From Clostridium beijerinckii (GTDB taxonomy: Bacteria; Bacillota; Clostridia; Clostridiales; Clostridiaceae): a stretch of 64,000 nucleotides of DNA. Position 1 is the first letter of the stretch, and each line of letters starts with the position of its first letter. The translations under genes and the position numbers were made by a program. The notes below the pieces were generated by a model that did no database searches, had not been told where the DNA came from, and worked only from the letters and a program-made list of their open reading frames with translations. The stretch covers positions 1,271,501-1,335,500 of the forward strand of contig CP029329.1 of NCBI GenBank assembly GCA_003129525.1. The letters run 5' to 3'. This document shows, in pieces, positions 18,505 through 26,906 of the stretch.

Positions 18505-20331
18505 ATGTGCGGAATAGTTGGATATTTTGGAGAAAAATCAGCAAAATCTTTTTTAATAGATGGATTATCAAAGTTAGAATATAGAGGTTATGATTCAGCT
18601 GGTATTGCTGTTGTTAATGAGGGAAAAGTAAATATTGTAAAGCATAAAGGTCGTCTTTCTAATTTAACAGACAATTTAGACGAAAATAAAGCAGAAGGAA
18701 ATGTTGGTATTGGACATACTAGATGGGCAACTCATGGAGAACCATCAGACGTTAATTCACATCCACATCAAAGTTCTAAAGGAGATATTACTGTAGTTCA
18801 TAATGGAATTATAGAAAACTATTTAGAACTTAGACAATGGCTTAAAGGAAAAGGATATGAATTCATATCTCAAACAGATACTGAAGTAATACCAAATTTA
18901 ATACACTACTATTATGAAGGAGATCTCTTCAAAGCAGTAGTAAAAGCTACTGAGAGATTACAAGGAAGTTATGCTTTAGGAGTAGTAAGTGGAGAAGAAC
19001 CAGACAAGCTAATAGCAGTAAGAAAAGATAGCCCATTGATTATTGGACTTGGAAAAGATGAAACATTTATTGCTTCAGATATTCCAGCAGTAATAAGTTA
19101 TACAAGAGATATTTATCTTTTAGAAGATAAAGAATTTGTATTAATAACTAAAGATGGTGCTAAAATATTAAATTCAGATGGAACAGAAATAAAAAAAGAT
19201 GTGTTCAAAGTAACTTGGAATGAAGATGCAGCTGAAAAAGGCGGTTATGATTCATTTATGTTAAAAGAAATCAACGAACAACCAAAGGCTATTAGAGACA
19301 CAATGACTTCTAGAGTATCAATGGATCACAAGGTTAATCTTGGAGATTTTAAGTTATCAAAAGAAGAACTTAATGAAATAGATAGAATATTTATAGTAGC
19401 TTGTGGAACTGCATATAATGCAGGTCTTATGGGAAAAGTAGCTATTGAAAAATTAGCAAGAATTCCTGTAGAAGTTGATATTGCATCAGAATTTAGATAT
19501 AAAGACCCAATAGTAACTAATAAATCACTTGTAATTACCCTAAGTCAATCAGGAGAAACAGCTGATACACTAGCAGTTCTTAGAGATTGCAAAAAGAGTG
19601 GAGCAAGGACTTTAGCTGTAACTAATGTTGTAGGAAGCACAATCTCTAGAGAAGCTCAAAATGTAATATATACAATGGCAGGACCAGAAATAGCAGTAGC
19701 TTCTACTAAAGCTTATACAACACAAGTAGTTGTAATGTATTTATTAGGAATGTATTTAAGTGAATTAAAAGGATTGCTATCTAAGGAATTAGAGAAAGAA
19801 TTAAAAGAAGCGTTATTATTAGTTCCTGAAAAAGTTAAAGAAGTTTTAGATAAAGCGGAAGAAGTTGAAAAAATAGCAAAGCTTTTAGCTAATGAAACAG
19901 ATGTATTCTATCTAGGTAGAGGTGCAGATTATGCATTATCTGTAGAAGCATCATTAAAGCTTAAAGAAATTTCATATATTCACTCAGAAGCTTATGCCGG
20001 TGGAGAGCTTAAACATGGAACAATAGCATTAATAGAAAAAGGAACTAAGGTAATAGCAGTATTAACTCAAAAATCATTAAGAGAAAAGATGATAAGTAAT
20101 ATAGTTGAAGTTAAGGCTAGAGGAGCAGAAGTAATTGCTATTGCTTACGAAGGTGATGAACTAGATGAATCAGTTTTCGATAAAGTAATTAGAATTCCAG
20201 AAATTCTTAACTTAGTTTCACCAATAGTAGCTGTGGTTGCATTACAATTATTAGCTTATTATACAGCTAGAGATAAAGGCTGCGATATAGATAAGCCAAG
20301 AAATTTAGCTAAATCAGTTACTGTGGAATAA
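18505..20331 (+). CDS. glmS: glutamine-fructose-6-phosphate aminotransferase (isomerising)
   Basis: The 608-residue enzyme makes glucosamine-6-phosphate for cell-wall precursors. The N-terminal glutaminase domain starts MCGIVGYFG with catalytic Cys2 (Met1 removed), and has GIGHTRWATHGEPSDVNSHPH. Two SIS isomerase domains follow, with VACGTAYNAG, TLSQSGETADTLAVLR and AGGELKHGTIALIEKG. The C-terminus DIDKPRNLAKSVTVE is the conserved end that Tn7 TnsD reads in many bacteria. It is controlled by the upstream ribozyme. A Tn7-like element is inserted 25 bp past its stop codon and separates the gene from its native terminator at 39355. Confidence 0.97.
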   Translation: MCGIVGYFGEKSAKSFLIDGLSKLEYRGYDSAGIAVVNEGKVNIVKHKGRLSNLTDNLDENKAEGNVGIGHTRWATHGEPSDVNSHPHQSSKGDITVVHNGIIENYLELRQWLKGKGYEFISQTDTEVIPNLIHYYYEGDLFKAVVKATERLQGSYALGVVSGEEPDKLIAVRKDSPLIIGLGKDETFIASDIPAVISYTRDIYLLEDKEFVLITKDGAKILNSDGTEIKKDVFKVTWNEDAAEKGGYDSFMLKEINEQPKAIRDTMTSRVSMDHKVNLGDFKLSKEELNEIDRIFIVACGTAYNAGLMGKVAIEKLARIPVEVDIASEFRYKDPIVTNKSLVITLSQSGETADTLAVLRDCKKSGARTLAVTNVVGSTISREAQNVIYTMAGPEIAVASTKAYTTQVVVMYLLGMYLSELKGLLSKELEKELKEALLLVPEKVKEVLDKAEEVEKIAKLLANETDVFYLGRGADYALSVEASLKLKEISYIHSEAYAGGELKHGTIALIEKGTKVIAVLTQKSLREKMISNIVEVKARGAEVIAIAYEGDELDESVFDKVIRIPEILNLVSPIVAVVALQLLAYYTARDKGCDIDKPRNLAKSVTVE

Positions 20332-20351
20332 AAAATTATATAATTATAATA

Positions 20352-20356
20352 ATTCA
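20352..20356. repeat. target-site duplication, left copy (attTn7)
   Basis: ATTCA lies immediately before the TGTTATCG end of the element and recurs as ATTCA at 39298-39302 right after its ...CGATAACA end. A 5-bp duplication and insertion about 20-25 bp past the glmS stop are the marks of TnsD-type Tn7 transposition. Confidence 0.92.
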
Positions 20357-20422
20357 TGTTATCGCAAAATAAAGTCGGTAACCGTAAAATAAAGTTGGTA
20401 ACCGCAAAATAAAATCGGTAAC
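20357..20422. repeat. transposon left (glmS-proximal) end: three tandem TnsB-type sites
   Basis: Three abutting 20-bp repeats at 20363-20382, 20383-20402 and 20403-20422 share the pattern CG(C/T)AAAATAAA(G/A)T(C/T)GGTAAC. They follow the outer TGTTAT. The contiguous packing resembles the packed sites of the Tn7 right end, which in Tn7 also faces glmS. Confidence 0.92.
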
Positions 20423-20450
20423 CTATTTGAGAGTATGTTGAAAATAATAT

Positions 20451-20490
20451 ATATAAAAATAAGAGAGTTTTCGCTCTCTTATTTTTATAT
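20451..20490. terminator. bidirectional terminator inside transposon end
   Basis: A perfect 40-bp palindrome runs from ATATAAAAATAAGAGAG through TTTTCG to CTCTCTTATTTTTATAT. The A and T runs on both sides let it stop transcription from glmS into the element and from the minus-strand gene outward. Confidence 0.88.
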
Positions 20491-20575
20491 GATGAATAAT
20501 TATACATATCTAAGATATTCTTTAAATCAATGTTATTAGTATTTTACATAGGTTGGTATTGGAGATTAGTTTGAT

Positions 20576-20770
20576 TTATTTACTCCAAAAAACATCATGT
20601 TCGCTATCCATATTACTAACTTGAGCTACAGCACCACATTCACATTCATAATTATCACAGTTAGTATCAGGTTCTTCAATTTTTCCTTTATGTCTCATAA
20701 ACCGTCCGCAATATTTACATTTTAAATGATGATTATCAATTCCATCATATTCATTAAATTCTATACACAT
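20576..20770 (-). CDS. small zinc-ribbon protein
   Basis: A 64-residue protein with two Cys pairs, CKYCGRF and YECECGA, spaced as in a zinc ribbon or rubredoxin-like fold. An AAGGTGGTG site lies before the ATG, which supports real translation. It lies just inside the glmS-proximal transposon end and points outward toward glmS. Its role is unknown; a small DNA- or RNA-binding accessory protein is possible but there is no direct sign of it. Confidence 0.6.
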   Translation of the reverse strand: MCIEFNEYDGIDNHHLKCKYCGRFMRHKGKIEEPDTNCDNYECECGAVAQVSNMDSEHDVFWSK

Positions 20771-20873
20771 ATTAACACCACCTTATATTATTTATAATCT
20801 TCATTTTAAGCTATATATATATAATTCTCAATAATATTTCAACATTATATTTAATAAACTAAGGAGAAAATGA

Positions 20874-22670
20874 ATGTTAAGCATATTTTATAATTGCTAT
20901 CCAAATGAAATCACTTATAGTTGGTTTGCAAGATATTCACATATAAATGGAGATATAGGTCATACTACTATATCAAAAGAACTGTTTGGTAAAGAGTGTG
21001 TGAAATCTACAATATTATATCCTACATGTATGGAGAATTTTATTAAACAGCTTCCTATTGAGTGGAACATCACAATAAATGAAGTTATAAACAGGAATAC
21101 TATAATACCGTTATTTTTACCATTTATGGAAAAAGAGAGAGCTAATAAAATTATTTCTAATATTAAAGATGGAGATACAAGAAGGTTAATAGGGGAAATA
21201 GGAATAAATACAGGAGATATATTTAAAGAAGAAGATAATATAAAGATATGTCCTAAATGTTATGAAGAGGATAAAGAAAAATATGGAGAGGCATATATTC
21301 ATAGAAATTATCAAGTTCCCGGAAACTATATATGTAGTATTCATGAAGAAAGTTTATATAAATGTAGTATCCCATCTAATATACAGAGATGTGAGTATAT
21401 AGACATCAATAAAATTAACATTAGCAATTTAGAGATGCTGAATATTAATGAGTTGTATAATGATTTATATTTAAATTTATCTAGAGATATTGATTATGTA
21501 TTAAATGGATGTATGAAAGAATATGACACAAGTTCTATAAAAAGAAAGTACAAAGATAAATTAGAAGAAAAGGGGTTTTCAATATCAGGAGGAAGAATAC
21601 CAATAAAAAAAATAATAGGTCAGTTTAATGAGTTCTATCCTAAAGAATTTTTGGAACATTTAGAGTCATATATCAATATGGAAAATAGAAAGAATTGGAT
21701 TGGATTAATGTTAACTGATTGTTGTAGATTTATACATCCAATAAGACAGTTATTGTTTATACGGTTTTTATTTGGTGGGATAGAAGAGTTTATTATATAT
21801 GAGAAGAAGAATATTAAGCCTTTTGGAGAAGGACCTTGGATGTGCTTAAATCCTGTATGCAGATACTATAAGCAACCTGTTATTAAAGAGATTAAGTATA
21901 GAAACTTTAAAAAGAAACCTGTAGGTATATTTACTTGTTTATGTGGGTACTCATATTCTAGAGTAGGTCCTGATAAATGTGAAAGTGATAAGAATAGATG
22001 TGGTAAAATAGAGGAGTTTGGAGAAGTATGGGTGAATATTTTAAGGAATTTAATTAAAGAAGGATGCAGTATAAGTGAAATAGCAAGACAAATGAGTTGT
22101 TACAGAAATACTATTATTAAACAAGCTACTAAATTAGGCCTTATTGATATGTTAAATACTAAACATAGGATGGAATATAAAACAGTAGAAAAGAAAATAT
22201 CAAATGAAGTGTTAGATGAATATAAGAATAATATTTTAAATTTTATAAAAGAAAATTCTACAGCCAATAGACAGAAAGTTAAAGAAGCACTATCAAAGGA
22301 ATGTAGTTTGATTTATATTAGGGATAGAAAATGGTGGAATGAAAATTTACCGAAAGCAATTAAAGTATCAGAATTTACTGTAGATTATAAAGATATAAAT
22401 TGGGAAGAAAGAGAAAAAGAATTAATCCCATTAATACTAAATGCCATAGAAAAAATAAAAAATGAGGAAAAACCAAGAAGAATAACTAAAACATATATAG
22501 CTAAAAAGATGAATCAATATATGATTTGTAATAGGAGGAATTTAGAAAGATTACCACTTGTAAATGAAATTATAAAAAAGAATTGTGAAACAATTAGTGA
22601 ATTTAATATAAGAAAGAACTTTATAAAGAAACATATGGAAATGAAAGTAAAAAATGAACATAACGTATAA
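20874..22670 (+). CDS. TnsD/TniQ-family target-selection protein, glmS-proximal copy
   Basis: A 598-residue protein with an N-terminal TniQ domain: YPNEITYSWFARYSHINGD, a zinc-binding region ICPKCYEEDKEKYGEAYIHR with Cys and His downstream (ICSIHEE), then a second Cys cluster WMCLNPVCRYY...FTCLCGYSYSR, an HTH-like segment (CSISEIARQMSCYRNTIIKQATKLG) and a C-terminal PRRITKTYIAKKM region. All of these also occur in the 618-residue TnsD at 36023, so the two are full-length paralogues. In Tn7, TnsD binds the attachment site and recruits TnsC. This copy may direct glmS insertion or a second site; reading alone cannot decide. AAGGAG precedes ATG 20874. Confidence 0.88.
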   Translation: MLSIFYNCYPNEITYSWFARYSHINGDIGHTTISKELFGKECVKSTILYPTCMENFIKQLPIEWNITINEVINRNTIIPLFLPFMEKERANKIISNIKDGDTRRLIGEIGINTGDIFKEEDNIKICPKCYEEDKEKYGEAYIHRNYQVPGNYICSIHEESLYKCSIPSNIQRCEYIDINKINISNLEMLNINELYNDLYLNLSRDIDYVLNGCMKEYDTSSIKRKYKDKLEEKGFSISGGRIPIKKIIGQFNEFYPKEFLEHLESYINMENRKNWIGLMLTDCCRFIHPIRQLLFIRFLFGGIEEFIIYEKKNIKPFGEGPWMCLNPVCRYYKQPVIKEIKYRNFKKKPVGIFTCLCGYSYSRVGPDKCESDKNRCGKIEEFGEVWVNILRNLIKEGCSISEIARQMSCYRNTIIKQATKLGLIDMLNTKHRMEYKTVEKKISNEVLDEYKNNILNFIKENSTANRQKVKEALSKECSLIYIRDRKWWNENLPKAIKVSEFTVDYKDINWEEREKELIPLILNAIEKIKNEEKPRRITKTYIAKKMNQYMICNRRNLERLPLVNEIIKKNCETISEFNIRKNFIKKHMEMKVKNEHNV

Positions 22671-22740
22671 TTAATATGTATACTCAAATTAGATATATTA
22701 GCTAACAAGAACTATTTTTTATTATTATGGAGGTTGAGTT

Positions 22741-23121
22741 GTGGTTGGAAATAATTATTTAGATAGATTAAGTAAATATTCAGATGAAAATTTTGCATTG
22801 AACATTTTATTGGATGACTTAAATATATTGTCAGATGAGTTTATAGAGTACATGCAAAATAATGTTCCGAATTTGAATGAAATAACTGAGGTTGAGAGAA
22901 TCTTTTTAACTAAGACTACATGTTTAATAGAATATTTCTTTATAAACAATGATATTAACGTTCCTTTATGGATAACTGATGATAGGCTAGTATTAACTGA
23001 ACCATATGTTTTTGGGGCTAGGGAAAAGGATATTTGGTATTTAAAGACTATCTTAAGTTCTCCGCCAGTATTTAAGGCTAAGAATGTGTATTTTGATTTA
23101 GGTGCTTTGAAAAGAGTTTAA
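22741..23121 (+). CDS. hypothetical protein, transposon cargo
   Basis: A 126-residue acidic protein beginning at GTG 22741 after a clear GGAGG site. It has no motif that I recognise. It is Leu/Ile- and Asp/Glu-rich in its first half (LSKYSDENFALNILLDDLNI) with a Tyr/Phe/Trp-rich second half. A decayed copy of its C-terminal coding end lies 700 bp downstream (23818-23890), ending in the same AGAGCTTTGAAAAGAGTTTAA-like sequence, so the region has duplicated. It is followed 80 bp later by another small gene. No function can be given. Confidence 0.55.
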   Translation: MVGNNYLDRLSKYSDENFALNILLDDLNILSDEFIEYMQNNVPNLNEITEVERIFLTKTTCLIEYFFINNDINVPLWITDDRLVLTEPYVFGAREKDIWYLKTILSSPPVFKAKNVYFDLGALKRV

Positions 23122-23201
23122 AATAATTCATTTTATTTACAGAGAGATGTGAGTATTCTATAATAATTTTATTTATTATTTTTGCTAAAGGTGGTTTTAC
23201 T

Positions 23202-23489
23202 ATGGAATTAACGAATGAACAAAGAATGATTTTAAATGAAGTTTGGTTTGAATTAAAAGATAAAATAATAAATTTTGCTATCGCAACCAGAAGCAAAGAT
23301 GTTACTGTTATAAGTTCGCTAAATAATATTAAAAATGATACTTTAAAATTGTATTCAAATTATAAAGGACAAGAATTTAATATTATTTTAGAATTTGTAA
23401 CATTTGTTATAGATACTATAATTACTACAAAATCGATAGCCAAAACAAAAGAAAAAGTAGATGCAGTATATAATTTTTCTAGTCTTTAA
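23202..23489 (+). CDS. hypothetical small protein, transposon cargo
   Basis: A 95-residue, mostly helical protein of unknown family, starting at ATG 23202 after AAAGGTGG. It carries hydrophobic stretches (FNIILEFVTFVIDTIITT) that could be an amphipathic helix or a weak membrane segment. It follows the 126-residue gene in the same direction, so the two may be one unit. No nuclease, toxin or antitoxin signature was seen. Confidence 0.5.
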   Translation: MELTNEQRMILNEVWFELKDKIINFAIATRSKDVTVISSLNNIKNDTLKLYSNYKGQEFNIILEFVTFVIDTIITTKSIAKTKEKVDAVYNFSSL

Positions 23490-23817
23490 TAATTGTATTG
23501 TTATATAATGGTATATTAATTCAGTAACTCAATTAAGTGTAAATTAAAAAACAAACTTTTAATCCTGAAAGATTGAAAAGCAAGTAGATATTCATGGAAA
23601 GACAGAAAAAAATCTAAAAGAAAAGTGGTCAGCTATGAAACTACGACTATCCTTTAAATCACAATTAGTATAAGACATAATAAAAAAATTATAGCTATAT
23701 TAAATAAGTTCTAATTCTACTCAAAATTATTTTTAGATTAAACATTATTTAAAACATAGCTTGAAATTAAAAATGAGAATATAAGCAGATTATCGCTTAT
23801 TACAAAGTAAATATATG

Positions 23818-23890
23818 CTCTGAATCATTTGTTTTTTGAACTAGAGAAAAGAATATTTATCTTAATTTAAGAGCTTTGAAAAGAGTTTAA
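23818..23890 (+). pseudogene. decayed 3' remnant of the 126-residue gene
   Basis: The stretch GAATCATTTGTTTTTTGAAC, then TAGAGAAAAGAATATTTA, and finally GAGCTTTGAAAAGAGTTTAA matches pieces of 22999-23120 with an internal deletion and substitutions. The rest of 23490-23935 holds only short AT-rich sequence with many stops. Confidence 0.6.
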
Positions 23891-23935
23891 ATGAATTAAA
23901 ATCTAAATATGTTTTTTATGTAACCCTCCAAATTT

Positions 23936-24520
23936 TTATTGCTGCATATTTCCTTTTAGAATCTCTATAAGCATTTCTTTTGTTAAACAGGGATATGTTC
24001 TGTGTATCATTCTATGGCAATTAGAGCAAACCATTAATATGTCTGTGGATTTAATTTTAGTTTCTAATTTTAATTCTGATATAGGATATATATGATGACC
24101 TTCTATAAAATTTATTCCAATATCACCGTACTTTTCATAAAAGCTAAAATTGCAAATTTGACAATGTAAGTATTTATCATTCAATGCAAATAATTGCTTG
24201 CATTTCTTCATAAATCTTGTATTTCTCTCTCTTTTTAGATGAAGTATTAACTGCTCTTGACCTTCTAATCCTTCTATTATATCTAGGTCTTGTATTTCTT
24301 CATCAGGTCCGTCAACATTAATATAATCATCCAATTCTTCATCTTCAATAAGGTTGTTTATTAATTCATTAGAATTTTCCAAACTATTAAGGTTAATTTC
24401 ACTGATAGAATTAATTTTATCAATCATTGTATCTTTTAAAATTGAATTGCTATTATTTACTTCATATAAAGATAAAACAGATTCAATATTGCTAATAGTT
24501 TCAATCTTTAATATACTCAT
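23936..24520 (-). CDS. HNH endonuclease, McrA-like
   Basis: A 194-residue protein. The C-terminal HNH fold is clear: CQICNFSF (first Cys pair), INFIEGHHIYPISEL (catalytic His-His), DILMVCSNCHRMIHR (second Cys pair and final His). A family segment, EGQEQLILHLKRERNTRFMKKCK, precedes it, as in many stand-alone HNH restriction-type enzymes. The N-terminal 80 residues are acidic and unrecognised. Its start overlaps the end of the upstream 296-residue gene by 20 bp, so the pair is translationally coupled. It probably cuts DNA, perhaps invading DNA. Confidence 0.85.
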   Translation of the reverse strand: MSILKIETISNIESVLSLYEVNNSNSILKDTMIDKINSISEINLNSLENSNELINNLIEDEELDDYINVDGPDEEIQDLDIIEGLEGQEQLILHLKRERNTRFMKKCKQLFALNDKYLHCQICNFSFYEKYGDIGINFIEGHHIYPISELKLETKIKSTDILMVCSNCHRMIHRTYPCLTKEMLIEILKGNMQQ

Positions 24521-25391
24521 TAAATGGTTCCCCCTTACACTGTGAACAAACTAAATAATAATTATCACTAAAATCAACTTTTGCTAAAGCCCAATTACTG
24601 GATATATTTTCATATTCCATTCCACAGTTTGGACATTTAATAAAATAAGTTTCATGTGTCTTAGCAATATCAAGATAACTTAATTTTTTATTTCCAGCAT
24701 AAACACCTTTAATTCTAAGATACTGTTCGATTTTATCTAAATGGTCAGTAATCATTGCATACGTAGCTTTAAAATTAGCAACTGTCTCTATCTTGGCTAA
24801 AAGCTCTTGTATTTTATAATTATATTTTATAACTTTATCTTTTTTTTTGAATACCATATTTTCTTTATCAGCATATTGAGGTAAGCACATTTTAATATCT
24901 TGTTTCTGAATATTTAATTGATATAAAATTTCAAAAATATATTCTGTACGAATATTATATTTTATAAATTCCTTTGTATAGTTAAGCTGTACTAAATTTA
25001 ATGCTTGTGTATCAATATATTTTTTTTCGGGTTTACCCATCTTTAATTCTAATAAATCTTTAAGAAGATTTTCACTAAATATATCTGGATGTTTTTCTAT
25101 TAAAAATCTTTTGAAGCTATTTATATCAGAAATTATAAAATCAATTCTATTTGTACCAAACTTACTTTCAATCATAGTTTCTATATATTCACTTACATCA
25201 GATATATTAAATAAGTTAAAAGGTTTTTTTGCGTATTTATTGAATTTAAAAAAATTTTCTAATGCTTGGTAGTAACCTTCATCATAATCTGTATTTTTCC
25301 GGTATTCATTTATCCAATTTTTATTATTTTCTTCAATAAAGTTGTTTAATAACTCCTTTGGGAAGACTGCTTTTTCTCTTTTCTCTGACAC
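24501..25391 (-). CDS. zinc-ribbon protein of unknown family paired with HNH nuclease
   Basis: A 296-residue protein that I do not recognise. The first 120 residues look helical and resemble, loosely, a phage-integrase SAM-like DNA-binding domain (NISDVSEYIETMI...INSFKRFLIEKHPD). A Lys-rich middle follows. The C-terminus is a zinc ribbon, IKCPNCGMEYENIS with LVCSQCKGEPF. It is the first gene of a two-gene unit with the HNH nuclease and is divergent from the DUF4297 gene across 263 bp. A DNA-recognition or sensing role for the nuclease is a guess from layout only. Confidence 0.6.
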   Translation of the reverse strand: MSEKREKAVFPKELLNNFIEENNKNWINEYRKNTDYDEGYYQALENFFKFNKYAKKPFNLFNISDVSEYIETMIESKFGTNRIDFIISDINSFKRFLIEKHPDIFSENLLKDLLELKMGKPEKKYIDTQALNLVQLNYTKEFIKYNIRTEYIFEILYQLNIQKQDIKMCLPQYADKENMVFKKKDKVIKYNYKIQELLAKIETVANFKATYAMITDHLDKIEQYLRIKGVYAGNKKLSYLDIAKTHETYFIKCPNCGMEYENISSNWALAKVDFSDNYYLVCSQCKGEPFNEYIKD

Positions 25392-25654
25392 TTTTTTGTC
25401 CCCCTTTTTTTACCTTTATTTTATAATAACACCTTTTAATATATAATGGTACATATAAAGATTTATTTAACATATAAGCCAAAGTAAATAGTAGCTTTTC
25501 AAAGTAGGTGTTTTAGGTGTTCTGCATTTACCAAGTATATCCTCGTAAATATTAATGAAAATTTTTTAGTAAATACTTTAGTAAATATTGAATAAAAATA
25601 GAAAAAATTGTATCATTGAGATGAGATAAAAATATTTAGTCTGTAGGTGAATGA

Positions 25655-26770
25655 ATGGAATTAAGAGAATCATTGGTGATGAACAAACCAAGGGAAAACA
25701 GTGGAAGTAGTAGTTCAAATAGATTTCAATATCAAAAGGATTGGGCTTTATGTAAATTATTAGAACTGCAATTAAGTGGAAAAGAATATGTATTAATATT
25801 AGATTTTCATGATGATATATTAATAATTGATTCTGATAAAGAACCTAATAAAGCAATATTTTATCAAATAAAGACAAAAAAAGATTCAAGTTGGAGCTTA
25901 AATGCTTTGATAAAAAGAGGGACAAATGAAATACAATCAATAATTGGGAATTTTGTTTATAATAGAATACTATTTTTAAATCAAAAAATAGAAATTAACT
26001 TTATTACTAATGCAAAATATAATTTTAAATTGGCAGAAGTATATGGGGATAGTAAAAATTATAATAATATATGTCTAAGTATAGTAACAGATGCTGAAAA
26101 AGATAAGTTGAGAAGAAAATTAACTGAAGAATTTTCGCAAGAAAAAGTTCCGCAAAAGATACGTGAAGAATTTAATGAAGAAATAACAAGCGAAATTTTA
26201 GACATAACTAATTTTCAAGTATCTGATTTGGGTATAAATGGACATGATACATATACAATTGGTAAACTTTCAGAAACCTTTAATGATATAAAAGTAGACA
26301 ATAAAGTTAATGCAACAGTAGCATATAGAATGCTTGCTGGTGAGTTAGAAAAAAGAAATGACTACGAATGGAATTTACAATCATTTGAAGAAATTATAAA
26401 GATTAAAGGAATATCGAAAAAGTATTTTACCCAATTAATTGAAAAGTTGATTAATCAAAGTAAGAATTACGAACTTTGGCAAAATATAGAAAATAACTTA
26501 TTACAGAATGGAATAGGAATACGAAAAGTTAAAAAGTTAAAAGAAAATTGGACTAGCTATGAAATTGAAAGAATGGATGCTAATAATATATATTTGCAAG
26601 ATGTAAAAAGAGATATATGTAAAATTATTTCTAATATGGATGACTGTAATAGCTATATGAAATTTTGTAATGAAGCATATAGAGTTTTTTTAGATAAATA
26701 TGGTAAAGATGAAATCTATGATGAAGATTATATAAAATCAATAATATTAATGGAGTTTGCATATGAATAA
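25655..26770 (+). CDS. DUF4297-type nuclease (LmuA/Cap4-like effector)
   Basis: A 371-residue protein. The N-terminal 120 residues show the DUF4297 PD-(D/E)XK pattern: RENSGSSSSNRFQYQKDWAL, then a conserved Asp near residue 53-54 in LDFHDDILIIDSD, and a strand FYQIKTKK with the Q-x-K catalytic pair at about 71-73. Such domains cut double-stranded DNA in Cap4, Lamassu and ABC-3C defence systems. The C-terminal half is helical and unrecognised. The gene overlaps a 47-codon frame and is followed by an SMC-like ATPase. It most likely is the effector of a two- or three-part defence module. Confidence 0.78.
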   Translation: MELRESLVMNKPRENSGSSSSNRFQYQKDWALCKLLELQLSGKEYVLILDFHDDILIIDSDKEPNKAIFYQIKTKKDSSWSLNALIKRGTNEIQSIIGNFVYNRILFLNQKIEINFITNAKYNFKLAEVYGDSKNYNNICLSIVTDAEKDKLRRKLTEEFSQEKVPQKIREEFNEEITSEILDITNFQVSDLGINGHDTYTIGKLSETFNDIKVDNKVNATVAYRMLAGELEKRNDYEWNLQSFEEIIKIKGISKKYFTQLIEKLINQSKNYELWQNIENNLLQNGIGIRKVKKLKENWTSYEIERMDANNIYLQDVKRDICKIISNMDDCNSYMKFCNEAYRVFLDKYGKDEIYDEDYIKSIILMEFAYE

Positions 26771-26906
26771 TATAGATATAAAGGAAATAGATAATTTTAA
26801 AAAATTGATTAGAAATATGAGGTTAAAAAAAGATGAAAAAATTAAGATTCAAGGAGCTAATAATTCTATCATTAATAGAGAAAAGTGCGAGAAGGATAAA
26901 CCTTGA
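26763..26906 (+). CDS. possible short coupling peptide between nuclease and ATPase
   Basis: A 47-codon frame starts at ATG 26763, overlapping the stop of the nuclease gene by 8 bp, and runs 74 bp into the ATPase gene in another frame. The peptide (MNNIDIKEIDNFKKLIRNMR...) is basic. ABC-3C systems usually have a small 'middle component' at this place, so this may be a remnant of one, or a leader that couples translation. There is no clear family match. Confidence 0.35.
   Translation: MNNIDIKEIDNFKKLIRNMRLKKDEKIKIQGANNSIINREKCEKDKP

Noticed and set aside
20357..20422. Three tandem 20-bp repeats read as a small CRISPR array
   Set aside because: The repeats abut with no spacers, and inverted copies are found at the other end of the element. 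They are transposase-binding sites.
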